DNA from: Yponomeuta sedellus
Taxonomy: Eukaryota; Arthropoda; Insecta; Lepidoptera; Yponomeutidae
Direction: 5' to 3'
DNA length: 64,000 nt
Assembly: GCA_934045075.1 (NCBI GenBank)
Contig: OW203745.1
Location: forward strand, 13,798,184-13,862,183
The notes below the pieces were generated by a model that saw nothing but the letters and a program-made list of their open reading frames with translations, made no database searches and had not been told where the DNA came from. Positions 1 through 10,219 of the stretch are shown piece by piece (positions within the stretch are counted from its first letter, which is position 1; each line of letters begins with the position of its first letter). The position numbers were made by a program, and so were the translations under genes.

Positions 1-155
1 GTTACTAGACTACCGATATCGTGTGAATGAAACGACTATTACGGGACTAATGACTGTATTGAACAACTATGCATTTCAGAGACTCACCCCCCTGGTCATA
101 GGACGTGTTTTTAGAAAAAGGCCTACCTTAAGCTCAAATAATTATTTGTTTCCAG

Positions 156-3100
156 GGGTGAAGATCCGCCGAGCGTGGGGCGAACGCCCGTCTTGGTGAT
201 GCACGGCATGTTCGGGTCTTCAGCTGATTGGGTCCTCACTGGCCCTGGTCGGGCTCTCGGTGAGTGAAGCGCATTGATTAAGAACTTTATTATGAATCAA
301 TATCAACCAATGATGTCCCCACTGCTGTCTAACTGCATCGCAAGAAGGTTAGAACATACTCCACCACGGGGGCCAAGTCCGGATTGGTGGAGGATTGTAA
401 GGCAGTGGCGAGCCTCACTGTCATAAGTTGAAGTCAGAAGTCTGACATAGCTTAACGACTGCCATTACATGACAGCCGGCACCAACGGCTTACCGTCCCT
501 TGCGAAGCACGGAAGCGCTCGGAAAAATACCACTAGCGGCAGTCACGGGACGGTCACCCATTCTGCACCTGACCGCGCCTGTTGTTGCTTATCTCAAGTG
601 ATTGATTCCATCACTCGGTTCGACTTGGCTTTGAGCGCTTTATTATGAATGTTAGTCTTATTCTTTGGTTGTAAGAGCACATATCTCCTTCCCTAGAAAG
701 AAAATATGAGCTTCTTCTTCTTCAGGCTATATTAGTCCACTGCTGGACATAGCCCTCCCCTAATGAGTGCCATAGCACAAGATTGTGCCATCATAGGGGG
801 TAATGCCCATAATCCCCACGCTGGGCATGCGGGTTGGGGATCGCAGATTGGTGGAATTGTACTGCAGGGGGTGCTGCTGCCCACCCCTCGGTTTGTGTCC
901 CTTAGTCGCCTTTTACGACACCCGCGGGAAGAATTTGGGTTGGTGCTATTCTCAAGGCCAATTATTATTATTCGTGGTGAATATGAGCTTATTCACCACG
1001 AATACCAACCAAGGATTGTCGATTGCAAGCGCGTAGGTCATCTTAAACATCGCGAACAAACTCGGATTTCTTCAAGATGTTTCCTGAATAGTGAGTGGTT
1101 GAACCGCTTATGGCCTAGACGAACCGAGAGATTGGAATCTATCACTTGAGTTTAGCAATAACAGTCGCGGTCAGGTGTAACATGGGTGACCTTTCCGTGA
1201 CTGCCGCTCGTGGCATATTTCCGGGCGTTTCCATGCTTCGCAAGGCGCGTTATGCCGTTTGGTGCCGGTTGTCATATAATGGCAGCCATTAAGCCATGTC
1301 AGAGGCCTTATGGGTGGCTTGATAACTTGTGACAGTAAGGCCCGCCCGACACAGTCTTACAATCCTCCACCAACCCGGACTTGGCCCCCGTGGTGGAGTA
1401 GGACCTAACCGAAAAAAAAAAAAGAATCGACTGTTAGGCGTTACGAAGTTCGCTGGGTCAGCTAGTATTTTCAATAAAATAAATTATAATACTTATTTCA
1501 GCCATTTTGACTGAAACCAACCACACCGCGTGACGTCCCGCTTAGGTAAACATTAGTAAACTTAGCCGTGCTTTGTTGTGACTACTAGTGATACATTTGA
1601 CGTTTGATCTTTGTTTATCTGTGCGTGACGCTGACGTCACGCACAGTTAACAACAAATTCGGATTCTGATTCGACGCCATGACGCTGCGAGCTGTTTCCC
1701 CACAAATTTAAAATAATTTCAGAAAAATGGCTTTTACTTTCGTTAAACTTAAGTTTGTTTGTTGTAAACTTTAGTCTGAAATATAGGTTTTTTTTTTGTA
1801 AAAAATAAAAGTTTCCCTACTTTATGGAAGAAGATTTGAAAATCTTTCGTCGTGACTATTGGCTTTTAGCACTAATTATATTCTTTTTGTTGCACTAAAC
1901 CGTGCTGAGGACAATTTTAAAAACCTATTTAGAGGCTAAAAATTCCGCCCATGCCGGGACTCGAACCCGCGACCTCCGGCTAACCGTACCAGCGCGCTAA
2001 ATAGGTTTTTAGAACACAGGGCGCTATGGCGCTCATTAGGGGAGGGCTATGTCCAGCAGTGGACTACATAATATACCCTGGAGAAGAAGAAGAAGAAATA
2101 GGTTTTTAGAACTAACCCCACCCTTCTATTCCAGCCTACGCTCTTGCCGATGCCGGCTTCGACGTTTGGCTCGGCAACGCCCGCGGCACGTACTACTCAC
2201 GCCGCCACGTCCGCCTGAACCCCGATGATGACCTCACCTACTGGCAGTTCTCCTGGGATGAGATCGGCCACATTGACCTGGCCGCCTTCATTGATTACAT
2301 CACTGCCAACACTGGACGTGCGCGCTTGCATTACGTGTCACACTCGCAAGGTTGGTCGACACTGTCATTATCTTCTTTGGAATATAGTATACTATTTCAT
2401 TACAAGTGCGGAAAGGCTGTCATTGCAAAGAGTTCCGACAAATGTCTACCCGAGCCGAAGCGCAGCCGAAGGCGAGGGTTGACAATCGGAACAAGTTGCA
2501 ATGACGGCTCCGCACGTGTACTGAACGACTATTTTTAATACAGTTGCAAAAAAATACGCAATTTACTAAAGAAAAAGTATTTGGAAAATGGCGCCAACCG
2601 TAAAAGAATAAGCAGAGATTTTTTTTCTTCACCCATTCTGGAAGGCAAAGGAAACTATGCCCATACAGCCAAGTCTTTAGTAGGATTTTTTATTGGTATG
2701 AAATGAAAATGAAATTTAATTAGATGAAATGAAATGAAACCTAACCTAAGCCATTTAATCAAATCATTAAGTCTGATATTGAAACAAATTAGTAGCTTCT
2801 TTTTAGAAAAATACGTATTTGCAAGAATCATAAAAACTTCTATGATTTTTTTAGTAAAAACTTCATGGTTGGGTTTCTTTTTAATAGACATTATTTTGAC
2901 GGTTGGGAAAGAGAACGCACGAGTTCGGGAAAGGTAAAAAAACAGCACGAGTGTGTAATAGCCCACATCCCGCACGCTATACGTCCCTGCAATACGCCAC
3001 TTTTTGAGCAACTGTATTAAAAAAGTAGAATTACACAACTAGGGTGGTAATACAAAGAAAGGCCGAGATCGCAGAAGTTTGCGGCCCGAGCTGCAAGCGA

Positions 3101-6100
3101 GGGACGTAAATATGCGATCGAGAGCTTTCTTTATTACCTCCCGTGTTGTGTACATCTTTTTATGTCTACACTTGGCCAGAAAGCGGCTTTTTCCGTACGC
3201 GCAGCGTGCGGAAAAAGCCATTTTATTGCCAGGTGTGGCATAAAGAATATATATTGTGAGCATAGGCATGGGGTACACATTTAGTAGTAACAGTTGCTAT
3301 TTAAAATAAGTAGATTCACTAAATCTTGCCTTAACAGGTGTACTCACATTCATCCATCCTTTACATATTTTTATGCCACACCTGGCAATAAAGTGGCTTT
3401 TTCCGCACGCTGTGCGTACGGAAAAAGCCGCTTTCTGGCCAATTGTAGACATAAAAAGATGTACACAACACGGGAGGTAATAAAGAAAGCTCTCGATCGC
3501 ATATTTACGTCCCTCGCTTGCAGCTCGGGCCGCAAACTTCTGCGATCTCGGCCTTTCTTTGTATTACCACCCTAGTTGTGTAATGTACTATTACATGTAT
3601 GATGGAAACAGTAACGAATCAGAACTGTAGTAGGTAACATTTTTAAATAAACCTCATATAACTCCTTAACTATATGAGATCATCCCGCTGTGTGGTGTCG
3701 GGCTAGAGAATAGCACCAACCCAATTCTTCCCGCGGATGTCGTAAAAGGCGAACAACAGGGTGGCCAGCAGCGCCCCCTGCAGTACAATTCGACCAAATT
3801 GCGATCCCCAATCCGCATGCCCAACGTGGGGATTATGGGCATTACCCCCTATGATAGCACAACGTGGCGTTCGTTAGGGGAGGGCTATGTCCAGCAGTAG
3901 ACTATTGTAGCCTGAAGAAGAAGAAGAGTTTAATAAAGATTTTTTTATTCATTGTGATTTAATTACTTAGTCATTATTATTACCGTCTACATTGGCTTAT
4001 AGAAAGCAAAGCAGCTGGATCATGCCTGCCCCAGATGATTTCCAGGATACGTGCATAGAGATTAGATGCAGTAGGCCATTGCGTTTCAGGGCCAAGTACC
4101 CGGGTATTACCTAAATATAAAGGATTAATATTACCCAATTGCGGTAACAGTAGCGCTCGTGGCCTAGGCGAACCGAGTGATTGGAATCAATCACTTGGTT
4201 AAGCAACAACAGGCGCTGTCAGGTACGGGATGTGGCATTTTTCCGAGCGCTTCCGTGCTTCGCAAGGCACGTTAAGCCGTTGGTGCCGGCTGTCATATAA
4301 TGGAAGTCGTTAAGCCATATCAGAGGCCTTATGGGCGGCTTGATAACTTCTGACAGTAAGGCCCGCCACTGTCTTACAATCCTCCACCAACCCGGACTTG
4401 GCCCCTGTGGTGGAGTATGGCCTAACTTTCCTGCGATGCAGGAAGAGACCCGTGCTCTAGCAGTGGGGACATACAAGGGTTGATAACGATTACCCAATAA
4501 TAAATGGTTAATATAAACATGACATTTGCAGAGTTTGCGGTTTTATGTATATACGATGGTTTAAATGCTACGCGAATATGATGTCCATGCTGGAAAATTT
4601 ATGAGTTTTATCATACCCCAAACCGAGTACCTCAGGCTACTATCCCTGAAAGGTGTCACTGATATTACCAAAATTACAACTAAGCTCTACCGTTCAGATA
4701 TCCTCTAACATACCCTCACCACGCTTCTAATCCATCTATAAAGACACACTCTGATTATATATTTTATTAGGTGCAGGTTTAGTTACTAACTAACTAGGTG
4801 CAGGTTTACGGCCAATGGCTAGATCCAACTTTCGTCGCCGACTAATTGCTGAGTATAAAACGTAGCTGCAAAGGCGTAGTTACAAAGCTGCTTTAGTAGG
4901 GCATCTCGCCCTACTAAAGCAGCTTTGTAACAACCTATTCTCGTCACAGGTGGAACCACCTTCTTCGTCTTGACATCCCTTCGTCCGGAGTACAACTCGA
5001 GGATCCTGAGCTTCCAAGCCATGGCCCCAGCTGTCTTCAACTCCAACAGCGACCGACCGGCCCTAGAAATGGTGGCACCGTACTTAAGATACGCTGAGGT
5101 GAGCTAATGTCTCAGGGCTATACAGTCTATTTTATCCTTACTTGTAAACTTATTTAGTAAACAAGATTCTAACCTAACCTTAAAATTGACATTTGATGCA
5201 AAAACTGGATCTTTTTCTCGCATGTTCATGAACCTTGTTAGCAGAGTGTTATTTAAAATAGTGTCACAGGTTCCTTCATTTTAGGGAATATGGCAGTTTT
5301 CGACTAAAAAGTTATACTTTACCAATAGAATATGGTTTACTAAAATGGTCAAATAAGGATAAATAAATAGTATGTATTCTCAAAACTATGTAAGTGATCT
5401 GTCTGTCTGTCTCCTTTAAAAACACTCAGGCTTATGATGACCCCGAAGAAGTTTCGTGCAGGGCATCGGCTGGCAAGGTTATGGCCTCAATATTTTGGGA
5501 CTCAGAAGGGATATTGTTGATTGATTACCTGGAGCGTGGAACCACTATTACAGGCCAATAGTATACAGCTTTAATTCCCAAGTTGAGGAATGCCATCAAC
5601 AAGAAAAGGAGAGGGAAACTTTGAAGGGGCGTGCTGTTTCATCACGACAACGCACCAGCGCACAAGTCGGCAGTTGCGATGGCTGCCATTCAGCAAGCTG
5701 GCTTCGAATTGGTTGACCACCCCCTTATTCACTAGATCTGGTGCCTAGCAATTTTTATCTGTTCCCCTAATTGAAATAATACTTAAGGGGAAACAGGTAC
5801 GAAGACGACAACGAGATGATGGATGCCGTGGAGAGCTTTTTGCGGGACCAAGACAAGACTTTTTTTTGAATAGGATTGAAGCCTTGGATAAGCGTTGGAC
5901 TCGGTGTGTACAGAGACTCGGAGCCTAGTACAAAAATAAATTATTAAGTTATCAATAGTCATTTAATTCTATCTCATTCTCACTACTTTTTGCTCCCCCC
6001 TCGTATGTACGTCCGATTAACTTAAGTTCGCTCATAACACCCTAACCAGTCGAAAGATTTTAACAAATAAGACCTCAAGCGATTCGTCGTATTTGAAATC

Positions 6101-8682
6101 AGCATTTGACCTTAGGTAGAGGCGCTGTGTATCATGGTACCAGAAAAGGTTCTAGACTCAGCACGTATTTGAGATCGATGTGGTGTGAAGGCGCTGTGTG
6201 TCATGGCAGCAGAAAAGGTTCTAGACTCAGAACCCGTCACAGGTTCTTAATAGACCACCTGTAACATAATTCCATGTCTCCTTCCCAGCTATACCTCGCA
6301 AACAACTATGGCATCGCCGAGATTTTCGGCAGGAGTGAGAGAATCAGAGACATTGGCTTGAGGTACTGCAAGGATGGAGACATCACGCAGGCGCTCTGCT
6401 CCAGCGCCTTCCACGTCTTCGGAGGCTACAGCCCTGAAATGCATTTGGCTGTGAGTATTTATTTATTTATTTATTCAATTAGCCACCTGTGTGTGCGTCT
6501 TTAGTGTTCAACTATCTCAGCGCTTGCCAATCCGCGGTGGGCACACGTGGTAATTATGCCCTGCTCTCTTTTTCTGAGACAAGGCCCCGCAGTATGTCGT
6601 CTATAGGCTACATAACAAAAAAAAATAATTTCTTACAAATATCTTTACAGGACCTACAACACTTGCGGTACAATCTAAATTATACTATACTGTATCCATA
6701 TTTACTATTTTACTAAAAGTAATACGTACTCGGTAGAATCGTATTCGCTCGGTCCGATGGCAGGTCAAATCCGCTGTCCGGCCCGTACCAAGTCCGAGCG
6801 TCTGTTAATACGATTGCGATCTCTTGGCTGGCGACTGGCACGCGAGCTACGGGCAGCCAGTAGCAAGAATTTAGGCACCTTTTACTACAAATAAATTTTC
6901 TACAATTATTAACTACAGTCTGTTAGCTTTTAGAACATTCATACCTCGGTTTCTATCGGATGAAATAGGATATAATATCGGAACTAATATGACACTTAAC
7001 TTACATAACTTTTCAAAATACTGAAGAAAAGTTTTCTAAAGAGCAGAAAGTAGTATTAGGTACATTCGTTGCTTTCGGCGAAAACCGAAGCCTACTCTAG
7101 AGCCCGAGGTATATTCTAAAAGCTAACAGACTGTACTATCTGTGCCTCGCGGTGTTACCCGCGGTTTAGTTATTTTCCCATGGGAATACGATATTTTCCC
7201 GCAGTAAAACGTAGTCTATGTTTTTTGAACTAAAACTTTCGTAAGCACAACACATTGTAGACAACACCCGTAAGTAAATCCGGACTAAAAGTCTACAGTA
7301 GTCTATGTGTTAATCCAGGGGGTCAGCTAAGTCCATAGGTACCTAATTATATTAAAATCACTCGCCGCCCGTTTAGACGTGAAGAAGTAACACACATACA
7401 CACTCACAAACTTTCTAATTTATAGGTAATATTAGTATGATGTGATGATGGCAGTTGGTATTTTAGTAACTGGTGTTGACATTGTATGGTGTGAGTGTAG
7501 CTTAATTTTACGTTTGTCTCAGGAATACATCCCAGTGATATTGGGACACACCCCAGCTGGCGCGTCCTTCCGTCAGATCGCCCACTTCGGACAAGTTATC
7601 GCCACTGTGAGTACTTACTAATTACTTGTATCGTCGAGATATAACTGGAAGAGGATGGCCAAGGACTGAGAGAAGTGGCATGCTTGGGGGAGGCCATTGA
7701 TTTATTGAAGAGGTAGATTCCCTTACGAAAGATATACTCAAGTTTCGTAAATTAATGTGACTTGCCCAGTTCAAAAAAAAGTTTTCATAGGTTAATTTTA
7801 GCAAAGCGCTCGTGGCCTAATGGAACCGAGTGATTGGAATCAATCACTAGGGATAAGCAACAACACGCCGTCAGATGCTGAATGGGTGACCATCTCGTGA
7901 CTACCGCTAGTGGCATTTTTTTCCGAGCGCTTCCGTTTTTCGTAAGGCACCTTAAGCCGTTGGTGCTGGCTGTCACATAATAGCAGTCGTTACGCCATGT
8001 CAGATCCCGTATGGACGGCTTGAAACTTACTTCGACAGTAAAGCTCGCCACTGCCTTACAACCCTCCACCAACCCGGACTTGGCCCCCGCGGTGGAGGGT
8101 GGCCTAACCCTCCTGCAATGCAGGAAGAGACGCGTGCCCCAGCAGTGGAGACATATTAAGGGTTGATATCAATATATCAAGTCTTGGATGTTTACATCTG
8201 TCTCCACTCTCCATTGTCTCCACAATAAAAAATTTAGTACAAATGGCGGCCTTATTATTAAAAGCAATTTCTTCCCGGCAACCATAGACGGACACAAGAA
8301 ACAAATTAAAGACGGGTAGTCGGTGTAATACAGAAATATTGAAATTAGGATGTTACGCTATGTTATTTTATCCCTTCCACAGGGCGAGTTCAAACGCTAC
8401 GACATGGGGACGATCCAGAACCTCATAACCTACGGCCGACGTACAGCACCCCCATACAACCTTCAGTCCGTCACTGTCCCAGTCTACATCTACTACGCTG
8501 ACGGAGACCACGCCGTGGTCTTGGAAGACCTCAACCTTCTGACTGCCCAGTTGCCCAATGTCATGGGCTTGATTCGCGTGGAGCACGACACGTTTAACCA
8601 CATTGATTACCTGTACGGTGCGGGCGCACGGACTCTGGTCTATGACAGGTTCATCGCCGTCATGAGGGAAATGGAGAGGTAG
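156..8682 (+). CDS. Acid-lipase-like secreted lipase, 3' six exons (5' end outside window)
   Basis: Neutral/acid lipase of the alpha/beta-hydrolase fold (lysosomal acid lipase, gastric lipase and insect lipase-3 group), which hydrolyses acyl esters of glycerides or sterols and is normally secreted or lysosomal. Exons: 156-259, 2135-2350, 4950-5098, 6289-6450, 7523-7606, 8383-8682. All have AG/GT borders and the phases agree across every join, giving about 338 codons to the TAG at 8680-8682; family members have about 400, so the signal peptide and N-terminus lie left of the window. Visible motifs: VLVMHGMFGSSADW (oxyanion strand region), WLGNARGTYYSRRH, the nucleophile elbow SHSQGGT joined across exons 2 and 3, the acid region YYADGDHAVVLEDL, and FNHIDYLYG with the catalytic His. 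The usual Gly two residues before the nucleophile Ser is Ser here. Introns are full of repeats. A polyadenylation signal AATAAA lies at 9114-9119. Confidence 0.93.
311..641 (-). repeat. Repeat family A copy
   Basis: Family A is the commonest repeat here (about 13 copies). The full form is about 370 bp: it begins GCGCTCGTGGCCTAGGCG, has GTGATTGGAATCAATCACTT, then a GC-rich body with ACCCGGACTTGGCCCCCGTG, and ends GGGGACATACAAGGGTTGAT. The head resembles a Pol III A box (TGGCCTAGGCG), so it may be an old SINE, but I see no clear B box. This copy lies in the first visible lipase intron, reversed. Confidence 0.8.
711..955 (-). mobile_element. SINE-like element with an RTE LINE tail (family F)
   Basis: On the minus strand it runs from a GC-rich head (tract GCACCAACCCAAATTCTTCC, 'CCCATAATCCCCACG' region) into a tail that reads AMALIRG/ALWRSLGEGYVQQWT-like, then TATAGCCTGAAGAAGAAGAAG. 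The tail is the same as the LINE 3' ends at 37441-37572 and 58288-58405, so the element probably uses that LINE's machinery. It is not a gene, although open frames cross it. Confidence 0.7.
1103..1411 (+). repeat. Repeat family A copy, 3' truncated
   Basis: Starts near TATGGCCTAGACGAACCGAG and runs to GTGGTGGAGTAGGACCTAACC, where a Helitron 3' end takes over. The usual last ~70 bp are missing. Confidence 0.75.
1413..1465 (+). mobile_element. Helitron 3' end fragment (Lep1 type)
   Basis: The tail GTTCGCTGGGTCAGCTAG, ending CTAG followed by T, is the same as in the two complete copies at 41321-41689. Only the last ~50 bp are present, joined to a family A repeat. Confidence 0.7.
1494..1700 (-). 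repeat. Repeat family J copy
   Basis: Reads CAGCCATTTTGACTGAAAC, then a CGTGACGTC motif and the tract AGCCGTGCTTTGTTGTGACT. The reversed sequence recurs at 14520-14720 and 60495-60610. A palindromic GTGCGTGACGCTGACGTCACGCAC-like core lies at about 1620-1650. The element class is unknown. Confidence 0.55.
1912..2013 (-). mobile_element. tRNA-derived SINE fragment (family B)
   Basis: Contains the reversed tRNA-like part GGGACTCGAACCCGCGACCT and the tail motif AACCTATTTAGAGGCTAAAA. Family B is the SINE with complete copies at 43755-44060 and 50726-51015. Here it is cut short and joined to an RTE LINE tail. Confidence 0.75.
2014..2098 (+). mobile_element. RTE LINE 3' tail fragment
   Basis: GGGCGCTATGGCGCTCATTA reads RALWRSL in frame, followed by the GEGYVQQWT-coding region and a GAAGAAGAAG tail. 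This is the C-terminal end of an RTE-type LINE ORF2. Confidence 0.7.
2351..3029. other. Lipase intron, AT-rich, no gene seen
   Basis: Apart from a short purine-rich tract with repeated AAATGAAATG (about 2700-2745), I see no gene or recognisable element. Confidence 0.5.
3030..3584. mobile_element. Foldback element with 215-bp inverted arms
   Basis: The left arm, 3030-3244, and right arm, 3370-3584, are reverse complements differing at only a few positions. They flank a 125-bp loop. Each arm itself holds a GC-rich palindrome near GCTTTTTCCGTACGC...GCGTGCGGAAAAAGC. The outer ends read ATTACACAACTAGGGTGG. No transposase is present, so it is a non-autonomous foldback transposon or MITE in a lipase intron. 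Open frames in each arm simply mirror each other. Confidence 0.9.
3683..3928 (+). mobile_element. SINE-like element with RTE LINE tail (family F)
   Basis: Same family as 711-955 in the opposite orientation: GCTGTGTGGTGTCGGGCTAG head, ATTATGGGCATTACCCCC middle, LINE-like tail GGGGAGGGCTATGTCCAGCA and GAAGAAGAAGAG end. Confidence 0.7.
4152..4484 (+). repeat. Repeat family A copy
   Basis: Nearly full-length copy from AGCGCTCGTGGCCTAGGCG to GGGGACATACAAGGGTTGAT, in the third lipase intron region. Confidence 0.8.
4485..4878. other. Lipase intron, nothing recognised
   Basis: AT-rich sequence containing a short duplicated TAGGTGCAGGTTTA (near 4770 and 4795). No gene seen. Confidence 0.4.
4879..4931. 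repeat. Perfect 23-bp hairpin next to a lipase splice acceptor
   Basis: Arms 4879-4901 and 4909-4931 are exact reverse complements with a 7-nt loop (CATCTCG). The right arm ends 18 nt before lipase exon 3, so the pre-mRNA could fold over the polypyrimidine/branch region. Confidence 0.9.
5420..5945 (+). pseudogene. Degenerate mariner transposase fragment
   Basis: In broken frames the plus strand reads MASIFWDSEGILLIDYL, then RGVLFHHDNAPAHKSAV and AAIQQAGFELVDHP. These are the second catalytic block (HHDNAPAH) and following region of a mariner-family transposase. Stops and frameshifts remove the SPDLAP/third-Asp block and the N-terminal half is absent. It sits in a lipase intron in the same orientation as the gene, and differs from the mariner at 12575-13862. 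Confidence 0.8.
6118..6231. repeat. Direct repeat of ~43 bp
   Basis: GGCGCTGTGTRTCATGG followed by CAGAAAAGGTTCTAGACTCA occurs at about 6120-6162 and again at 6189-6231, just upstream of lipase exon 4. Confidence 0.75.
6500..6620 (+). mobile_element. SINE family E body fragment
   Basis: CTCAGCGCTTGCCAATCCGC and GGTGGGCACACGTGGTAATT match the body of the tRNA-headed copies at 41838-42090 and 62158-62380. The tRNA-like head is missing here. Confidence 0.6.
6914..7135. mobile_element. MITE with long terminal inverted repeats, TA target
   Basis: The ends read TACAGTCTGTTAGCTTTTAG at the left and the exact complement at the right. The match extends about 35 bp with small differences, to ATACCTCGG. 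TA at each end suggests a Tc1/mariner-type target. About 220 bp, no coding capacity, in a lipase intron. Confidence 0.8.
7138..7435 (+). repeat. Repeat family H copy
   Basis: CGCGGTGTTACCCGCGGTTT, then ATATTTTCCCGCAGTAAAAC, a CGTGAAGAAGTAACACA tract and a TAATATTAGTATGATG end. The same order of motifs occurs at 17063-17262 and 38827-39022. A common type of lepidopteran interspersed repeat; class unresolved. Confidence 0.65.
7627..7700 (+). pseudogene. LINE ORF2 C-terminal scrap
   Basis: GGCCAAGGACTGAGAGAAGTG reads like AKDxEKWHAWGR, the AxDRxxWxxLGEA tail of RTE-like LINE proteins, with an in-frame stop. Very short, 21 nt downstream of lipase exon 5. Confidence 0.5.
7804..8172 (+). repeat. 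Repeat family A copy
   Basis: Complete copy, beginning AGCGCTCGTGGCCTAATGG and ending GGAGACATATTAAGGGTTGA, in the last lipase intron. Confidence 0.8.
8213..8348 (+). repeat. Repeat family I copy
   Basis: Shares GGCGGCCTTAT, AAAAGCAATTTCTTCC and the GACGGGTAG...GAATATTGA order with copies at 12376-12555, 14770-14920 and 21096-21361. Class unresolved. Confidence 0.65.
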
Positions 8683-9113
8683 AGACGCATTTGGGCTGGG
8701 TTAGGGTTGCCAGATGTAGCCGGACATGTCCTGAATTTTACAATCGTGTCCCGGTAATTTATATTCGAGTCCGGCTTTTAGTAGAAAGACGAATGCGCGA
8801 TATCGTGGGCGCGGGCAAAGGAAATCTTGGGAACAGCAGTGTGTCTTGCTTCCAGGGCAAAATGTCCTAAATGCAAAATGCTATATATGGGCCTGAGACC
8901 GTCTTTTCTATTTTTGGCGAGGCAACCCCAGTTAGTTTAGGTTTGGGTTTCACTTTTGACTATTTTCACACTCAGAGCTTGAAGTTGCAAAAGCAACATT
9001 TTTTTTCTGACAGATCAAATCAAATAGTGGCGAGATCTTAATTTGAAACTATTTTCTGTGTACATGCTGTATTTATTATATTTATTGAACTGTGCTAAAA
9101 TCATCTAAGTGGC

Positions 9114-9119
9114 AATAAA
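9114..9119 (+). terminator. Likely polyadenylation signal of the lipase gene
   Basis: AATAAA 432 nt after the lipase stop codon, in the AT-rich 3' flank and just before the truncated retroelement starts. Assigned by position and hexamer only. Confidence 0.5.
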
Positions 9120-9129
9120 TGTATGAAAT

Positions 9130-9720
9130 CTAGTATATTGTATTATTGTAATAGAACCTTATGAAGATTAGATTTCCACTACATACTACGGATGAAATAA
9201 TGTATTGATCGGAGTGTGACTCCTGGATGATATTGTCTTTTAGCATTTTCTCAACTTGTCTATTTATTTCCTGGTTAATAACTTGTGGTTGCCTGTATGG
9301 CCTAATAAAAATTGGGTCTTCGTTTCGAGTACGGATTTGATGTTTTACGTCATTTGTGAAAGATAGTGGTAGATTTTCACAGTAAAAGATGTCTTTGTAT
9401 TCGGTGCAGAGGTCGTGAATGCACTTTCTTTCTTCCTCATTCTTGTGGTCTAACCTAAGCTTGGTGTTCAAATTTTCGGTTAACCAGTCGTCAACTTCTA
9501 AGTCCTTCATTTCCACATCATTTATGCTGAAACTGACACATTCCTCAATTTCATGCGGAGTTACTGTAAAGGGTCTAGTTACAGTAATAGCATACTCTTG
9601 GTTTGTTAAATTTTGAATAACAGTGGTTGCGTAACCATTGTCGCATTGGACAATCGCACTGGGCATACGCACTCCATCAGCGAATTGTGTATAATTTATA
9701 ATTGCTTGGCCTGTATACAA
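9130..9720 (-). pseudogene. Retroelement reverse transcriptase, N-terminal part
   Basis: Contains LRLDHKNEEERKCIHDLC, then FIRPYRQPQVINQEINRQVE and MLKDNIIQESHS, the start of a Gypsy-type RT. No YxDD motif, RNase H or integrase is present before the element ends. Confidence 0.8.
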
Positions 9721-10190
9721 ATCTGTCGGCAGTTGAACTCTTTGTTAGGTCCGCGGTGAAATAAGTACTTTGTAAGCGTTATTGGGCGTGTTACAATGTA
9801 TTGGAATTGAAGTGGAAATTGTGTACAGTACTTGAGCTTTGATATCAATCGACGCTTCGAGTTCTCGCAAGAGATCGAGTTAGGACTCGATCTCTTGCGA
9901 GAAATGTAGACACCAAATACGACGGTCTCATAGGTGAGACCGTCGTATTTGGTGTCTACGTTGTAGATGTAAAATTTGTGATGTCCGTCGGCACAGAAGG
10001 TACTCGGCAAAGGGATTTCTATTACCTCGTTATGCTTACTAATTGCATAAGTACTGATAACTTCAAAGGGTTCGAACCTTTTATAAGCACGGTAGTATTG
10101 GTTCGCCTTATTAGGGCTTATAAAAGACCTGGTAATTCCCGTGTCTATCATAAAGTTCGCGTTAATTTCGGGCAAATGAATATATGGCAA
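9696..10190 (-). pseudogene. Retroelement aspartic protease, interrupted
   Basis: Shows the retropepsin active-site motif in NFMIDTGITRSFIS, then HHKFYIYNVDTKYDG. Directly after this the frame enters the double palindrome at 9862-9959, and the following residues no longer look like the family. The protease-RT linker is therefore scrambled. Confidence 0.75.
9862..9959. repeat. Two adjacent perfect palindromes, both with TAGG loops
   Basis: First palindrome: arms 9862-9880 and 9885-9903 (19 bp each, exact), loop TAGG 9881-9884. Second: arms 9906-9930 and 9935-9959 (25 bp each, exact), loop TAGG 9931-9934. Only two bases (AT) separate them. They lie in the protease-RT linker of the retroelement. 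Confidence 0.97.
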
Positions 10191-10219
10191 CTTAAGGTTG
10201 TCATTATAGTGTAAGTTTA

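Noticed and set aside
3039..3575. Two open frames with the same protein end
   Set aside because: They are mirror images in the arms of the foldback element, not genes.
9419..9616. Small open frames on the plus strand over the retroelement
   Set aside because: Antisense shadows of the reverse transcriptase and protease frames.
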